Shown: positions 27,665 to 36,748, counted from the stretch's first letter. The stretch: 64,000 bases of DNA from Hyphomicrobiaceae bacterium (GCA_041397645.1 JAWKWE010000004.1:1922001-1986000); one strand, 5' to 3'. Notes: generated by a model from the letters alone, not told the origin. A program made the numbers and translations.

Positions 27665-27711
27665 CAGAGCATCGATCTACGAGCGCCACGACCTTCTAGC
27701 CGACCGGCCGC

Positions 27712-28860
27712 TCATACCGTGCGCTTAACCGGCGTCTTGGTGCGGCTTTCATGTTCTGCAGCCCGCCTTCCCAGTATCGGCACGGGCGGCGCGGTGGGAG
27801 AGCTACGCCCAAAGAAATGCCTTGCGAGATCTACACTTTCGTATTTGCCGATCGCGGAGCGATGTTCCGAAAGCCATGCATCTGCCGCCGAGCGCCCCGC
27901 ACCGTGGAGATACGTGATCGTGCTCCACTCCGGTTTGAGTGTCGTCTCCGGGCTCATCGTTGCAGTCACTGGACTTGCATCGATCAAATGAAACCGATGT
28001 CGTGCGATTGGCGCAAGGCGTCCCTTGGGAAGGATTGTGCCTGCGGTTTCACGCACCGCGTTGATGATTTCTACATCGCGCAACAACGGCGCGTTGAACG
28101 TCAAGCGCGTCGCATGGTTGGAGATATCCCGCACACTTGTTGGATGCTCTTCGATGACAAGGGGCGACAGCGTGACGAGCAATGTGTCCGCAACCGGACT
28201 TTCAACGGCAAGCGTCACCAAATCTGGATTAGCAGAGAACCCGCCGTCCCAATAGGCCGCTCCATCGATCTCGACAGCGTGATGAACGGTCGGCAGGCAC
28301 GCCGACGCCAGCACTGCTTCGATGGTCAGCTCTTTGCGGCGAAAGAGGCGTGCGCGCCCGGTTGGAACATGGGTCGCCGCGATCAGAAGCTCACAACCGC
28401 CGTTGCCGCGCAGAGCGTCGAAATCGATATGATCGGCGAGGATGCGCCGTAGTGGATCGAAACCAAGCGGATTGAACTCGTAAGGAGACCACAAGGTTGC
28501 AACTTGCGCCAAAGAGTTGGAGCGCGACAGTCCGTAAAGGAACGGATTCAGTCGTGTCAGGTCCGGCACGCCGGCCTTGTGAACCGCTTGCCAGATCTTG
28601 AAAAGGTTTTCACGCGCAGTTTGGCGGGTTCCTGTCGCCAAACCGCTTGCAAGCGCGACGGCATTCACCGCGCCTGCGCTCGTGGCGCTGATCCAACCGA
28701 ACTCGAGGCACTTGTCCTCCAGCAGCCGATCAAGCACGCCCCAAGTGAAAGCGCCATGCGCGCCTCCACCCTGCAGAGCGAGATTGAGTTCCAGTTTTTT
28801 GCGCAAGTGGCCCCACTGCATTGTCCGCATCCATGACGTGTGCGTCATGCCAGACAACAT
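27712..28860 (-). CDS. patatin-like phospholipase family protein
   Basis: A 382-residue serine lipase of the patatin fold. The oxyanion motif GGGAHG is at residues 31-36, the nucleophile Ser61 lies in SATSAGA, and the catalytic Asp is in DGGFSANPDL (about residue 207). The first position of the usual G-x-S-x-G elbow is Ala59 instead of Gly. Patatins cleave acyl chains from phospholipids; this subgroup, common in alphaproteobacteria, has no signal peptide, so a cytoplasmic or membrane-surface role is likely. Several ATG codons (28860, 28848, 28830, 28821) compete as the start. The gene lies 20 bases downstream of btuD in the same direction and may share the B12 operon transcript. Confidence 0.9.
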   Translation of the reverse strand: MLSGMTHTSWMRTMQWGHLRKKLELNLALQGGGAHGAFTWGVLDRLLEDKCLEFGWISATSAGAVNAVALASGLATGTRQTARENLFKIWQAVHKAGVPDLTRLNPFLYGLSRSNSLAQVATLWSPYEFNPLGFDPLRRILADHIDFDALRGNGGCELLIAATHVPTGRARLFRRKELTIEAVLASACLPTVHHAVEIDGAAYWDGGFSANPDLVTLAVESPVADTLLVTLSPLVIEEHPTSVRDISNHATRLTFNAPLLRDVEIINAVRETAGTILPKGRLAPIARHRFHLIDASPVTATMSPETTLKPEWSTITYLHGAGRSAADAWLSEHRSAIGKYESVDLARHFFGRSSPTAPPVPILGRRAAEHESRTKTPVKRTV

Positions 28861-28880
28861 GCATAGCGCGTCGGGCGCAG

Positions 28881-29672
28881 TTATGTCAGCTCAAACGGTT
28901 TGCGCAGCGCAGAGCGCGGCAAAAAGACCGGGAAGCCGTCGACATGTGACACAATGGCGTCAATCGCGAACGCATTTGCAAGGTTCTCACTGCTCAAGAC
29001 TTGAGCGGGCGGCCCGTCTGCAATGCAGCATCCGGCCTTGAAAATTGCAACGCGCGTTGCGTATCGTGCGGCGAGAGAGAGATCATGCAATGCTGTCACG
29101 ACAGCTTTGCCTTCCTGCGAAAGCCGTTGCAGCTCTTCAAAAAGCAGCAATGCATGAGCAGGATCCAGCCCCGCTGTTGGCTCGTCGGCGATGAGGTAAG
29201 TTGCCTCTTGTGCAAGCGCACGCGCAAACAACACGCGCGCGCGTTCGCCACCTGAAAGCCGCGCGACAGAACGCTGCGCGAGATGCGAAACATCCATACG
29301 CACCATGGCCTCAGCGATGGCTCTTTTGTCCGCATCGCCAAGACCGCTCGCAAGGCTTTGATGTGGCAAGCGGCCGAGCGCAACCACCCGCTCGCCGCTC
29401 AAACCCCAGTGCACTGTTCTGTCCTGTGGAAGGTATGCCAACTTCCGTCCAAGCGAATGGCGGTCGTAATGCGAAAGTTCATGCTCATCGAGAAGAATGC
29501 GGCCACGTTCGGGCGTCAGCAGTCTCGCCATGGACTTCAGTGCTGTGGATTTCCCAGCGCCGTTTGCACCTATGATCGCGACGAACTCGCCGGGATCAAC
29601 GGCAAAGTTCAAATCGGTCAGCACAACGCGCTCGCCAAGGCGCACATCGATGTGTTCGCAAACCAAGCTCAT
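28881..29672 (-). CDS. btuD: vitamin B12/iron-siderophore-type ABC transporter ATP-binding protein
   Basis: A 263-residue ATPase from the ATG at 29672, which overlaps the btuC stop (ATGA). Walker A is GANGAGKST, the Q-loop YLPQD, the signature LSGGERARV, Walker B YLIADEPTAGLD and the switch His in ALHDLSLA; all are intact. With BtuC and BtuF it drives cobalamin across the inner membrane. By sequence it belongs to the FecE/HmuV/BtuD class, so B12 is inferred from the riboswitch-controlled operon. The frame is open 50 codons upstream but inside btuC. Confidence 0.93.
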   Translation of the reverse strand: MSLVCEHIDVRLGERVVLTDLNFAVDPGEFVAIIGANGAGKSTALKSMARLLTPERGRILLDEHELSHYDRHSLGRKLAYLPQDRTVHWGLSGERVVALGRLPHQSLASGLGDADKRAIAEAMVRMDVSHLAQRSVARLSGGERARVLFARALAQEATYLIADEPTAGLDPAHALLLFEELQRLSQEGKAVVTALHDLSLAARYATRVAIFKAGCCIADGPPAQVLSSENLANAFAIDAIVSHVDGFPVFLPRSALRKPFELT

Positions 29673-30634
29673 GGGGCCAGCTCCGAACGCTTCTGCAGTA
29701 CGAGCCACAGGAAGAATGGCGCACCTATGAGCGCAGTCAGCACGCCGAGCCGCAAGTCGCCGTAGGGCGCAAACAGGCGCAGCGCCACGTCCGCAAACAA
29801 TACAAGGGCCGACCCGCCCCAAAGGCTAGGCCACAACAGACCGCCAGGACTTTCGCCCACCAGCGGGCGCAATAGATGGGGCACGACGAGACCGACGAAG
29901 CCGATGGAACCCGCCACCGCCGTCGCAGCGCCGACCGCAAGCGCAGAGCCCGCGATGATCTTGAAGCGCAGTCCGTTCGGATCGACGCCAAGATTCTGCG
30001 CGGCCTCCTCGCCAAGACTGAGAGCTTCCAGATCCCGCCCCGTCGTCAACAGCATCGCGAGCCCAACGGCGATAAGCGGCGCAGCCAGCCAAACATGCAT
30101 CAGCGATCGGTCCGTCAGCGAACCCATCAGCCAGACCATGATCTCAACGGAGGCAAACGGATTGGCCGAAAGGTTGAGGGCAAGCGTCGTCAAGGCGGCC
30201 GTGGTAGCAGAGACGGCAACACCAGCAAGTATCAGCGACGTCGTCGATCCGCTCATGCCTGCTAGAGCGACGATGGCGACGGCGGCAACCGAGGCGCCCG
30301 CGAGGCCTCCGAGAGGTAAGGCAAGCGCGAAGGCGCCAGCGAGCCCTGAGTGGATCGCTGTCACAGCACCGAGCGCCGCACCGCCGGAAATACCGAGCAA
30401 GCCGGGCTCTGCGAGCGGGTTGCGCAGATACCCCTGCAACGCCGCGCCTGCCAAACCAAGCGCAGCGCCGACCAGTGCGCCAAGGATGGCGCGCGGAAGA
30501 CGTATCTCGAAAAAGACCAGCCGGGCCGCATCGGCCGTACCGGGAAGCCCGAAGCCTTCTGGTCCAACCGACAGCGATGCGAGGAAGCCGGCGACAGCAA
30601 GCCCAAGCGCCAGCAAACTTGCGCGCGAAATCAT
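29669..30634 (-). CDS. btuC: FecCD/BtuC-family ABC transporter permease
   Basis: A 321-residue polytopic protein of the FecCD/BtuC class with about ten membrane helices. Family features are PRAILGALVGAALGLAGAALQG near residues 45-67 (first two helices), the ATPase-coupling stretch with LGEEAAQNLGV, and GFVGLVVPHLLRPLVG near the end. The ATG at 30634 overlaps the btuF stop (ATGA) and its own stop overlaps btuD the same way, so the three are translationally coupled. It forms the membrane channel for cobalamin by context. Confidence 0.94.
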   Translation of the reverse strand: MISRASLLALGLAVAGFLASLSVGPEGFGLPGTADAARLVFFEIRLPRAILGALVGAALGLAGAALQGYLRNPLAEPGLLGISGGAALGAVTAIHSGLAGAFALALPLGGLAGASVAAVAIVALAGMSGSTTSLILAGVAVSATTAALTTLALNLSANPFASVEIMVWLMGSLTDRSLMHVWLAAPLIAVGLAMLLTTGRDLEALSLGEEAAQNLGVDPNGLRFKIIAGSALAVGAATAVAGSIGFVGLVVPHLLRPLVGESPGGLLWPSLWGGSALVLFADVALRLFAPYGDLRLGVLTALIGAPFFLWLVLQKRSELAP

Positions 30635-31515
30635 GGAGTGGTCCGCGTGCTCAGAACGGGCCACGAGTGGCTAATCGCAACGCTGGAGCGCTTCATGGCG
30701 GCCAGCAAATCGACAGCATCAGCGATGCGTGGCGTTGCGCACATCCACAACGGCATCGGCAGATGCACGTGGGGACGCTTATTCAGCAGTTGTGCAAAGG
30801 CAGGATGGCGCAGATTGTCAGCCAGCACTGTTTTGAAATCGTTTGGCGCATTCGCTAGAACGATGAGATCCGGTGGCGCGGCGACGAGTTCTTCCAAAGG
30901 TAACCGGCCAGCCGGACCAAGCTTGATATCACGCGCGATGTTGCGAAATCCTGCGGCCTCCAACGCCGCATCGAGCAAAGTCCCCGAACCAGACGCAAGC
31001 GAATTCACCTGATAGGCAATCGCCGTCGGCCGCGCCGGCACAAGAGAGCGCGCCTCCAACAGCCTGTTGTCAAACTCCTCTATGAGCTTTTCACCGCGCG
31101 CCGGTTCGCCCGTAGCGGCCGCAATGGTCCGCAGCGTTTCCTTCATGCCTGCGAAGTCGGCCGCCAGCGGCACGACCAGAACATTGACGCCCAAGCGCTT
31201 GAGAAGATCGACGGTGGGTCCGGTGGTGTACTCGCCTGCGATGACGAGATCCGGCTTGAGCGCCAGCACCTCCTCGGCAGTTCCCTTCACCTGTTTCAGA
31301 CCTCTGAGCTTGGAGGCATTGGCCGACAACGTCCGGTCGGTAGCCAAGAAACTTACCGCCGCGATGCGTTCGCGATCGACCAGATCCACGAGCAGTTGAT
31401 CGGTGCACAGGTTTAGCGAAACGATGCGCTGCGGCGCCTCGGCCAAGGCTTTAGCGTTGACGGCAACGAGTGCCATCAAGGCAGCTAATGCCAAACATGC
31501 AAAACCGCAGCGCAA
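30631..31515 (-). CDS. btuF: cobalamin-binding periplasmic protein of ABC transporter
   Basis: A periplasmic binding protein of the BtuF/FhuD class: signal peptide, then RIVSLNLCTDQLLVDLVD as first strand and helix, LKPDLVIAGEY and a second lobe ending in PLWMCATPRIADAVDLL. I place the start at TTG (31515), because AGGAG sits eight bases before it and overlaps the btuB stop. A GTG at 31545 is inside btuB and would spoil the signal peptide. Mature length about 265 residues fits the family. It hands cobalamin from BtuB to BtuCD. Confidence 0.9.
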   Translation of the reverse strand: MRCGFACLALAALMALVAVNAKALAEAPQRIVSLNLCTDQLLVDLVDRERIAAVSFLATDRTLSANASKLRGLKQVKGTAEEVLALKPDLVIAGEYTTGPTVDLLKRLGVNVLVVPLAADFAGMKETLRTIAAATGEPARGEKLIEEFDNRLLEARSLVPARPTAIAYQVNSLASGSGTLLDAALEAAGFRNIARDIKLGPAGRLPLEELVAAPPDLIVLANAPNDFKTVLADNLRHPAFAQLLNKRPHVHLPMPLWMCATPRIADAVDLLAAMKRSSVAISHSWPVLSTRTTP

Positions 31516-31526
31516 CGTGTTCGCTC

Positions 31527-33764
31527 CTACTTGTATTGCGCCCACTCCAACGTGGAGGGGTCTTCGAACTTGATCCGCATACCCGCGTAGGCAGCCAATC
31601 CGGCGGTATTGAAGCCGTAAACCTCCTCATAGTTCTGATTGAGCAGGTTCTCGATACGCCCGAATAGTTCCATGTTCGGAGCTATCTGATAGGAAGCTGC
31701 CGCCGACACAAGCCAATAGCTGTCTAACGCTACGCGTTGCGAGGAGAATGTAATAGCGCTGAAGCCGAGATCCTGCATCTGGCCATTGTAAATGGCGGCA
31801 AGATTGAAATTACCCTTACCGGCATCGAACACGTAATTCAGCTCCGCGCGGCCGGAATGGGGCGGACGGCGCACTTCTTCCTGCCCGTCGCTTTCCTTTG
31901 CATTGAGGTAGGTATAGGCGGCCCCGAGGGTCAAGCCGTCCATGACGAGAAACTTGGCGGAAACCTCCACGCCCTCGCGCGTACTTTGGCCGGTCCGGTT
32001 AAATGGAATGAAGCAGAACGGCGTGCTCCCGCAGGCGCTGGCGGGCGGCACAAAGTCGAAGTCGATTTCATCCTCCAGATTGGCGTTGAAATAGGTCACG
32101 TCCACGATGCCCTTGCCGGCGAGGAAAGTCGTCTCTAGGCCCACGTCCCAGCCAAGGCTAGTCTCCGGTTTAAGATCGGGATTGGCAACGAAGCCGTAAA
32201 AGACGCCGAACTGTTCCGAAAAGCTCGGATACTTGATACCCGTGCCAACGCTGGAATGCAGACGGAACGGCGTCGCGATCTGCAACGATCCCGTCACGCG
32301 CCACGTCGTTGCGTCCTCAAAACCTTCGTTGTTGTCGTGCCTGATATTGGCGGTTAGAGACAACGTGTCGAAGTATTCGCCTCTGATCTCACCGGCGACG
32401 GAATTGCGGTCACGCTCAAAGGCATCGGAGGCGATCAGCGGCTGCTCGAACGCTTCTCGCGTGTGTTCGAGCATTCCCGTAATCGCGTGCTGCACCGGGC
32501 CGCCTTCCCCGAGCCTGAAGGTCGAGAGGTAGCCGTACTTCGTAGTGGTCGAGATGTTTCGCGACAGAAGGCCCGCGGGCGGCGAGTAGATGCCCAGATC
32601 GAGATCGCTGTTCTCCGTCTGCGCGCCGTTCACGTAGAGCTTGTGCGTCCAGGCATGATCAAAGGTATCGAGCGTTGCATCCAAACGGCCAAGCCAAAGA
32701 TCGCTTGCGAACGTCGAACGTTCCTCGGACGATACAAACAAGCCATCGCGGATATCGTTGCTACCGTCCCGGTCGCCGTCGCGGTGCGATGTGCGCACCG
32801 TTGCATCGATTTTCAGATTGGGCAGAACGAGCAAACCGCCAGCGAAGCTCAAGGTGCGAAATTCGCCACCGTCCTTCTCCGTACCCGCATCGGATATATC
32901 GAACCCGTTGGTCCTGAGGCCCGACAGCGTAAGACTGCCGTGCGCGCGATCGGTGCCGCCAGAAATGCCAACCATCGCATCACGAGTGTTGAACGAACCA
33001 CCTTCCACGCGGGCGCGAACGGTAAGCGGGCCTTTGCCGCCGCGCGTGATGATGTTTATCACGCCGCCGATCGCGCCTGAGCTATAGAGGCCGCTCTGGG
33101 GTCCGCGCAAAACCTCGATCTGCGCAATGTCGTCGACCATGAGGTTGGAAAAATCGAAAAAGCCGTCGCTCCCCGCGTTGACTTCGACGCCATCGATGAG
33201 AACTAGCGTTTGATTGCTTTCGGCGCCACGAATACGCACGACGGTGAGATTTTGACGGCCGCTTTGCTGACTGACCGAAACGCCGGGCAAGCTGCGCAAA
33301 GCGTCTGCCGCGGTTCGCACCTGACGATCCTTGAGCTCCGCGCGCGTAACGACCGAAACGGCGGTGCCCAGCTTGGACGCGGGTATGCCGGAAACATCGC
33401 CATTTGCAGTCGTCTGGTCGGAACCGTTGAACGCCGCGTCGGGAATGTCGCCTGCGACTTCGCCCACGTCGTCTGCTGGTGGAGCGGTATCATCCCCCGG
33501 CGCATTTGCGGCTTTCTTTGCTGGCTCGGCCGGTGGGCCGTCTGTCGATTTCACCACCTGCGGCTTAGGTTTTGCCTTCGGTTTCGGTGTGGTCGCAGGC
33601 GCAGCTTCCAGCGTTGCACCCTCCACCACAACAGGCGGCAGCTCAGCATCGGCCAATTTCGCATCCTGAGCCCGCACAGTTGCAGGCAATACGTGCGTGA
33701 ATACGCCACCTGCCAGCGCAAGCGCTGCACAGTTGATCTTGGTGGCGGTCCTTCTCGTCGTCAT
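31527..33764 (-). CDS. btuB: TonB-dependent vitamin B12 outer-membrane receptor
   Basis: A 745-residue TonB-dependent receptor. A signal peptide (cleavage near VRA-Q at 31-33) leads to a TonB-box-like ELPPVVVEGA (41-50). Next comes a Pro/Ala/Lys-rich linker (about 50-125) not seen in E. coli BtuB (about 594 mature residues), then the plug (128-240: SVVTRAELKDRQVRTAADAL, LVLIDGVEVNAG, IEVLRGPQSGLYSSGAIGG). The 22-strand barrel ends in EDPSTLEWAQYK rather than the usual terminal Phe. It imports cobalamin across the outer membrane. First gene of a riboswitch-controlled operon with btuF, btuC and btuD. Confidence 0.95.
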   Translation of the reverse strand: MTTRRTATKINCAALALAGGVFTHVLPATVRAQDAKLADAELPPVVVEGATLEAAPATTPKPKAKPKPQVVKSTDGPPAEPAKKAANAPGDDTAPPADDVGEVAGDIPDAAFNGSDQTTANGDVSGIPASKLGTAVSVVTRAELKDRQVRTAADALRSLPGVSVSQQSGRQNLTVVRIRGAESNQTLVLIDGVEVNAGSDGFFDFSNLMVDDIAQIEVLRGPQSGLYSSGAIGGVINIITRGGKGPLTVRARVEGGSFNTRDAMVGISGGTDRAHGSLTLSGLRTNGFDISDAGTEKDGGEFRTLSFAGGLLVLPNLKIDATVRTSHRDGDRDGSNDIRDGLFVSSEERSTFASDLWLGRLDATLDTFDHAWTHKLYVNGAQTENSDLDLGIYSPPAGLLSRNISTTTKYGYLSTFRLGEGGPVQHAITGMLEHTREAFEQPLIASDAFERDRNSVAGEIRGEYFDTLSLTANIRHDNNEGFEDATTWRVTGSLQIATPFRLHSSVGTGIKYPSFSEQFGVFYGFVANPDLKPETSLGWDVGLETTFLAGKGIVDVTYFNANLEDEIDFDFVPPASACGSTPFCFIPFNRTGQSTREGVEVSAKFLVMDGLTLGAAYTYLNAKESDGQEEVRRPPHSGRAELNYVFDAGKGNFNLAAIYNGQMQDLGFSAITFSSQRVALDSYWLVSAAASYQIAPNMELFGRIENLLNQNYEEVYGFNTAGLAAYAGMRIKFEDPSTLEWAQYK

Positions 33765-33993
33765 GTGTTCCCCCGTCGATATGGCGACCGGTGGAATGCG
33801 CCTCTTACGCTAGGGAACGTATTCACTTCGACTTCGAAACTGGTGCCGATAATCCGGCTAACGACTACGATCTTGCAGTTTCGAGACTTGCTATTCCCCG
33901 ACACGTCAGATGCTGATTCCCACTAGGTCTTGCATCAGTCGCCACTACGGGTGTCCGCTCTTCCGCGCGCCCCGCACGGATGATGGGCGACGT
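33765..33993. other. leader between cobalamin riboswitch and btuB
   Basis: About 230 transcribed bases between the B12 box and the btuB start. This is where the riboswitch should act by sequestering the ribosome binding site or by a terminator; I did not resolve a single clear expression-platform hairpin by eye. Confidence 0.5.
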
Positions 33994-34215
33994 GTGTCGG
34001 CAGGTCTCCTGGCTCACGGCTCGAACGCTTCCAGTCCGCCTTCCCGAACTAGACCATACGTGGTCCTGTCAGTGGCGCTTTTGGCTGAAAACTTGCCGTT
34101 TACAGTTGCGGGGGCAGCCTCGGTTTTGATCCCTTGCGGGCTCTCACCGTGTTCCCATTTTCACCGGCCGAATGTCACTTCGGTCGGAACCGTCACATCT
34201 GCATAAGGAACAGAT
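33994..34215 (-). ncRNA. cobalamin riboswitch controlling the btu operon
   Basis: Read on the leftward strand, the B12 box AGCCAGGAGACCTGCCGACA occurs complete at about 33994-34014. The conserved upstream core GGCCGGTGAAAATGGGAA is at 34152-34169, in the right order and spacing for the aptamer. The outer 5' boundary near 34215 is approximate. Binding of (adenosyl)cobalamin to such RNAs shuts off the downstream genes, here btuB-btuF-btuC-btuD, when vitamin B12 is plentiful. Confidence 0.95.
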
Positions 34216-34292
34216 CGAGCCGAACCCGTCAAGCGCGGCAAAACGGAAGTGTTGCGCGTATGCACCCATAAATGCACGTTCAGCGAAAATTG

Positions 34293-34454
34293 CTAGAAGC
34301 ACCAGATCGCGTCAGACAAAGCGGCAAGATCAAGCAGGATGGCTTTTCCGCGCCAAGCAATGCCCGTAACGGCCACAACCACAAGGGCGCCGACGGCCGC
34401 CATAACCCATGGCCGCACCGAAGGTGGAAGTATCGATTTGTGATCGGGATCCAT
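34293..34454 (-). CDS. small single-helix membrane protein
   Basis: A 53-residue product starting MDPDHKS, with one hydrophobic helix (about residues 16-32) and a short tail. It starts 25 bases after the MFS transporter stop, in the same direction; a TTG directly at that stop is an alternative start. It is the last gene of the MFS-metallophosphoesterase group. No family recognised. Short length keeps confidence moderate. Confidence 0.55.
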   Translation of the reverse strand: MDPDHKSILPPSVRPWVMAAVGALVVVAVTGIAWRGKAILLDLAALSDAIWCF

Positions 34455-34478
34455 TTTCCGGTCCAGAACGATTGGCAA

Positions 34479-35702
34479 TTATTCCGCTGGTTGAGGGTTG
34501 TGCCGCGGTGCGCTCTCTTCCTGAATCGGAAGGTGTATCAGAGCCGCAAACACGGCAAGCCCCAGAGAGATCCACCACATGATGTCATAGGATTTTGTGA
34601 CGTCGAATAGGAATCCTGCGGACCAGGCTCCAAGAAACGACCCGATCTGATGGAAGAAGAACACGATGCCGTAAAGCATTGTCATCCACTGGGCGCCGAA
34701 GAACGTGCCAACCAACCCGCTCGTCAATGGAATGGTCGACAGCCATAACAGCCCCAGCGCAAAGCTCAAAATAATCACACTCTGGGGTGTGATCGGCAGA
34801 AATAGAAATCCCAGGAACACGATGGCACGGCCAAGATAGATGAGACTCAGCCCTACCCGCTTCGGGATGAAGCGCGCGGACTGACCTGCGGCCCATGTGC
34901 CTGCAAGATTTCCCAAACCCACAACTGTCAGTGCCGTGACGGCAACGCCTGGAGCCAGCCCCTGATCGGCGACGTATGCAGGCAAATGGGTGCTAAAGAA
35001 CGCGACGTGAAATCCGCACACAAAGAAGCCGGCATTGAGTAGCCAATAGCTTGGCAACCGGAACGCTTGCTTTAGCGCCTCCCTCAGCGATTGGGAGGCT
35101 GCGCCTGTGACGTGCCTATGGGGCTGCCCGGAGATCAGGTAGGCGAGAGGAAGAATTGTCAGCGCGGTGAAAAGCAGAACGATCAGGCTCGATTTCCATC
35201 CGAGCTCCTCAATCAGCACATGCGCATAAGGCAGCGCGATCAAGATGCCGACGCCGCTACCCATGCCGAGCATCGCGATGGCCTGGGTTCTCAGCTCCAC
35301 CGGCGCGGCGCGCGCGGCCGCTCCGACCATCGCGTTGACGCCTGCGCCTGCTACGCCAAGCCCGAGAAACACTCCCGCCACCAAAAGCATCGTCTCGCTG
35401 TGCGCCGCATATGTGAGGTAGAGACCTATTGCCGTCGTCACGCCGCCCATAACAGCAACGAGCCAAGCACCGTAGCGATCAGATGCAGCACCGACGAAGG
35501 GCGCTGCAATGCCCCACACCAAATTTGCTATGGCGATCGCCAGAGAAAAGACCTGCCGCCCTAACCCCAGATCCATCGAGATCGGCTTCAGGTAAAGCCC
35601 CATCACCTGCCGCAGCCCCATGGCGATTGCAGCAATCGAAGCCGCAGCCACGACGGCCAGCCACCATCTATCGCCCGGCGGCGTTATCTCGTCATGTTTC
35701 AC
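34479..35702 (-). CDS. MFS transporter
   Basis: A 407-residue major facilitator with 12 membrane helices. The loop 2-3 motif is GAASDRYGAW (G-x3-D-R-x-G). The N-terminal helix sequence GLRQVMGLYLKPISMDLG and the FFFHQIGSFLGAW stretch in helix 11 resemble the oxalate/monocarboxylate (OFA/MCT-like) branch; the substrate is unknown. Its GTG start overlaps the stop of the metallophosphoesterase gene (GTGA), showing translational coupling. A small membrane protein gene follows immediately. Confidence 0.93.
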   Translation of the reverse strand: MKHDEITPPGDRWWLAVVAAASIAAIAMGLRQVMGLYLKPISMDLGLGRQVFSLAIAIANLVWGIAAPFVGAASDRYGAWLVAVMGGVTTAIGLYLTYAAHSETMLLVAGVFLGLGVAGAGVNAMVGAAARAAPVELRTQAIAMLGMGSGVGILIALPYAHVLIEELGWKSSLIVLLFTALTILPLAYLISGQPHRHVTGAASQSLREALKQAFRLPSYWLLNAGFFVCGFHVAFFSTHLPAYVADQGLAPGVAVTALTVVGLGNLAGTWAAGQSARFIPKRVGLSLIYLGRAIVFLGFLFLPITPQSVIILSFALGLLWLSTIPLTSGLVGTFFGAQWMTMLYGIVFFFHQIGSFLGAWSAGFLFDVTKSYDIMWWISLGLAVFAALIHLPIQEESAPRHNPQPAE

Positions 35703-36619
35703 GTCGGCATCTCCAGGATGCTCTCCGCCAATTTGACAATTTCACCGTTGGGCGTCTCCAGCCCGCGTATCGTATAGCGGATACGCAATCCGTCTTCGCC
35801 AGGGAAAAACGTGAAGATGTTGTAGCGCGCCAAAGGCTCGTCCTTATGCGCGCGGGCGGCGGACGCGGAAGGCACGCCGATGACCGGAATAGGCGCACTG
35901 CCGGTACGGGTTGCGGCATCGACATGCCAGTTCAGGCGCTCGCGGTGATTATGCCCGTAAAGTACCAGCTCTGCACCGGCGCGCTCCAAAACCCGGGCGA
36001 ATTGAGCAGCGTCGGCCAACGCGCGGCGCGCACTAGCCAATCCGGGCAACGGAGGATGATGGATCAGTACCACGCGGATGACGTCTTCGTCGGCAAGCCT
36101 TTCCAGCATTTCGCCCGCCACTTCGATCTGATGCGCGCCAAGCCTCCCCGAAGCGACGAACGGCGGCGTCTCGATGGCCGAGTTCAACCCGATGAGCGCA
36201 AGCGGACCGATGCGACGTACAAACGGAAACGCGAGCGATCCCTCCTCGCAGCCCATATACGCGGCCCAGCGCGCGACGCCGATATGACCGGCAAGACGGG
36301 TGTAGACGTCGTGATTGCCGGGAACGACCGTCACGTCCTCGGGCGAGCCCAACGCATCGAGCCAGCTCCGCGCGGCCTCGTATTCCGACGGCAGCCCCAG
36401 GTTAATCAAATCGCCTGTGATGGCGATGTGGTCGGCACGCAGCGCGATGGCGTCCATCAACAACCGATCGGCGATCTCGCGCTCATGAACACGCTTGCGG
36501 CCGCGTTGCCAGTTGAGGAAGCCGAGCGTGCGTTTTGCATTCCAATGACGAAGCCCGAACCCAGCGATGGGCGAGAGATGAATGTCAGAAAAATGCGCGA
36601 GCGTGAACGGCGTCTTCAT
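35699..36619 (-). CDS. calcineurin-like metallophosphoesterase
   Basis: A 306-residue product from the ATG at 36619 (the frame is open 37 codons further without family features). All metal-site motifs of the binuclear phosphoesterases are here in order: FSDIHL, ITGDLINLG (GDxxN-like), PGNHD, LIHHPPLPG and LYGHNHRERL (GHxH). Relatives cleave cyclic nucleotides, nucleotides or lipid headgroups; the exact substrate cannot be read off. There is no signal peptide, so it is cytoplasmic. It is coupled by a 4-base overlap to the downstream MFS carrier, suggesting that transport and hydrolysis of a phosphorylated compound go together (inference). Confidence 0.92.
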   Translation of the reverse strand: MKTPFTLAHFSDIHLSPIAGFGLRHWNAKRTLGFLNWQRGRKRVHEREIADRLLMDAIALRADHIAITGDLINLGLPSEYEAARSWLDALGSPEDVTVVPGNHDVYTRLAGHIGVARWAAYMGCEEGSLAFPFVRRIGPLALIGLNSAIETPPFVASGRLGAHQIEVAGEMLERLADEDVIRVVLIHHPPLPGLASARRALADAAQFARVLERAGAELVLYGHNHRERLNWHVDAATRTGSAPIPVIGVPSASAARAHKDEPLARYNIFTFFPGEDGLRIRYTIRGLETPNGEIVKLAESILEMPT

Positions 36620-36748
36620 ATCGGATGCTGTCGGAAGGGAGAACTTACCCGACCATGCTAACATGGTCCGCTTGCCAAGCACGGCAGAAACAGGCCACAA
36701 GTCCGTGTCTGTGGCGGGGCCGTCCGCCATGGCTTAGGGAGTCCGACG

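Noticed and set aside
33994..34215. Rightward small ORFs within the riboswitch region
   Set aside because: They overlap a conserved aptamer whose bases explain the sequence better.
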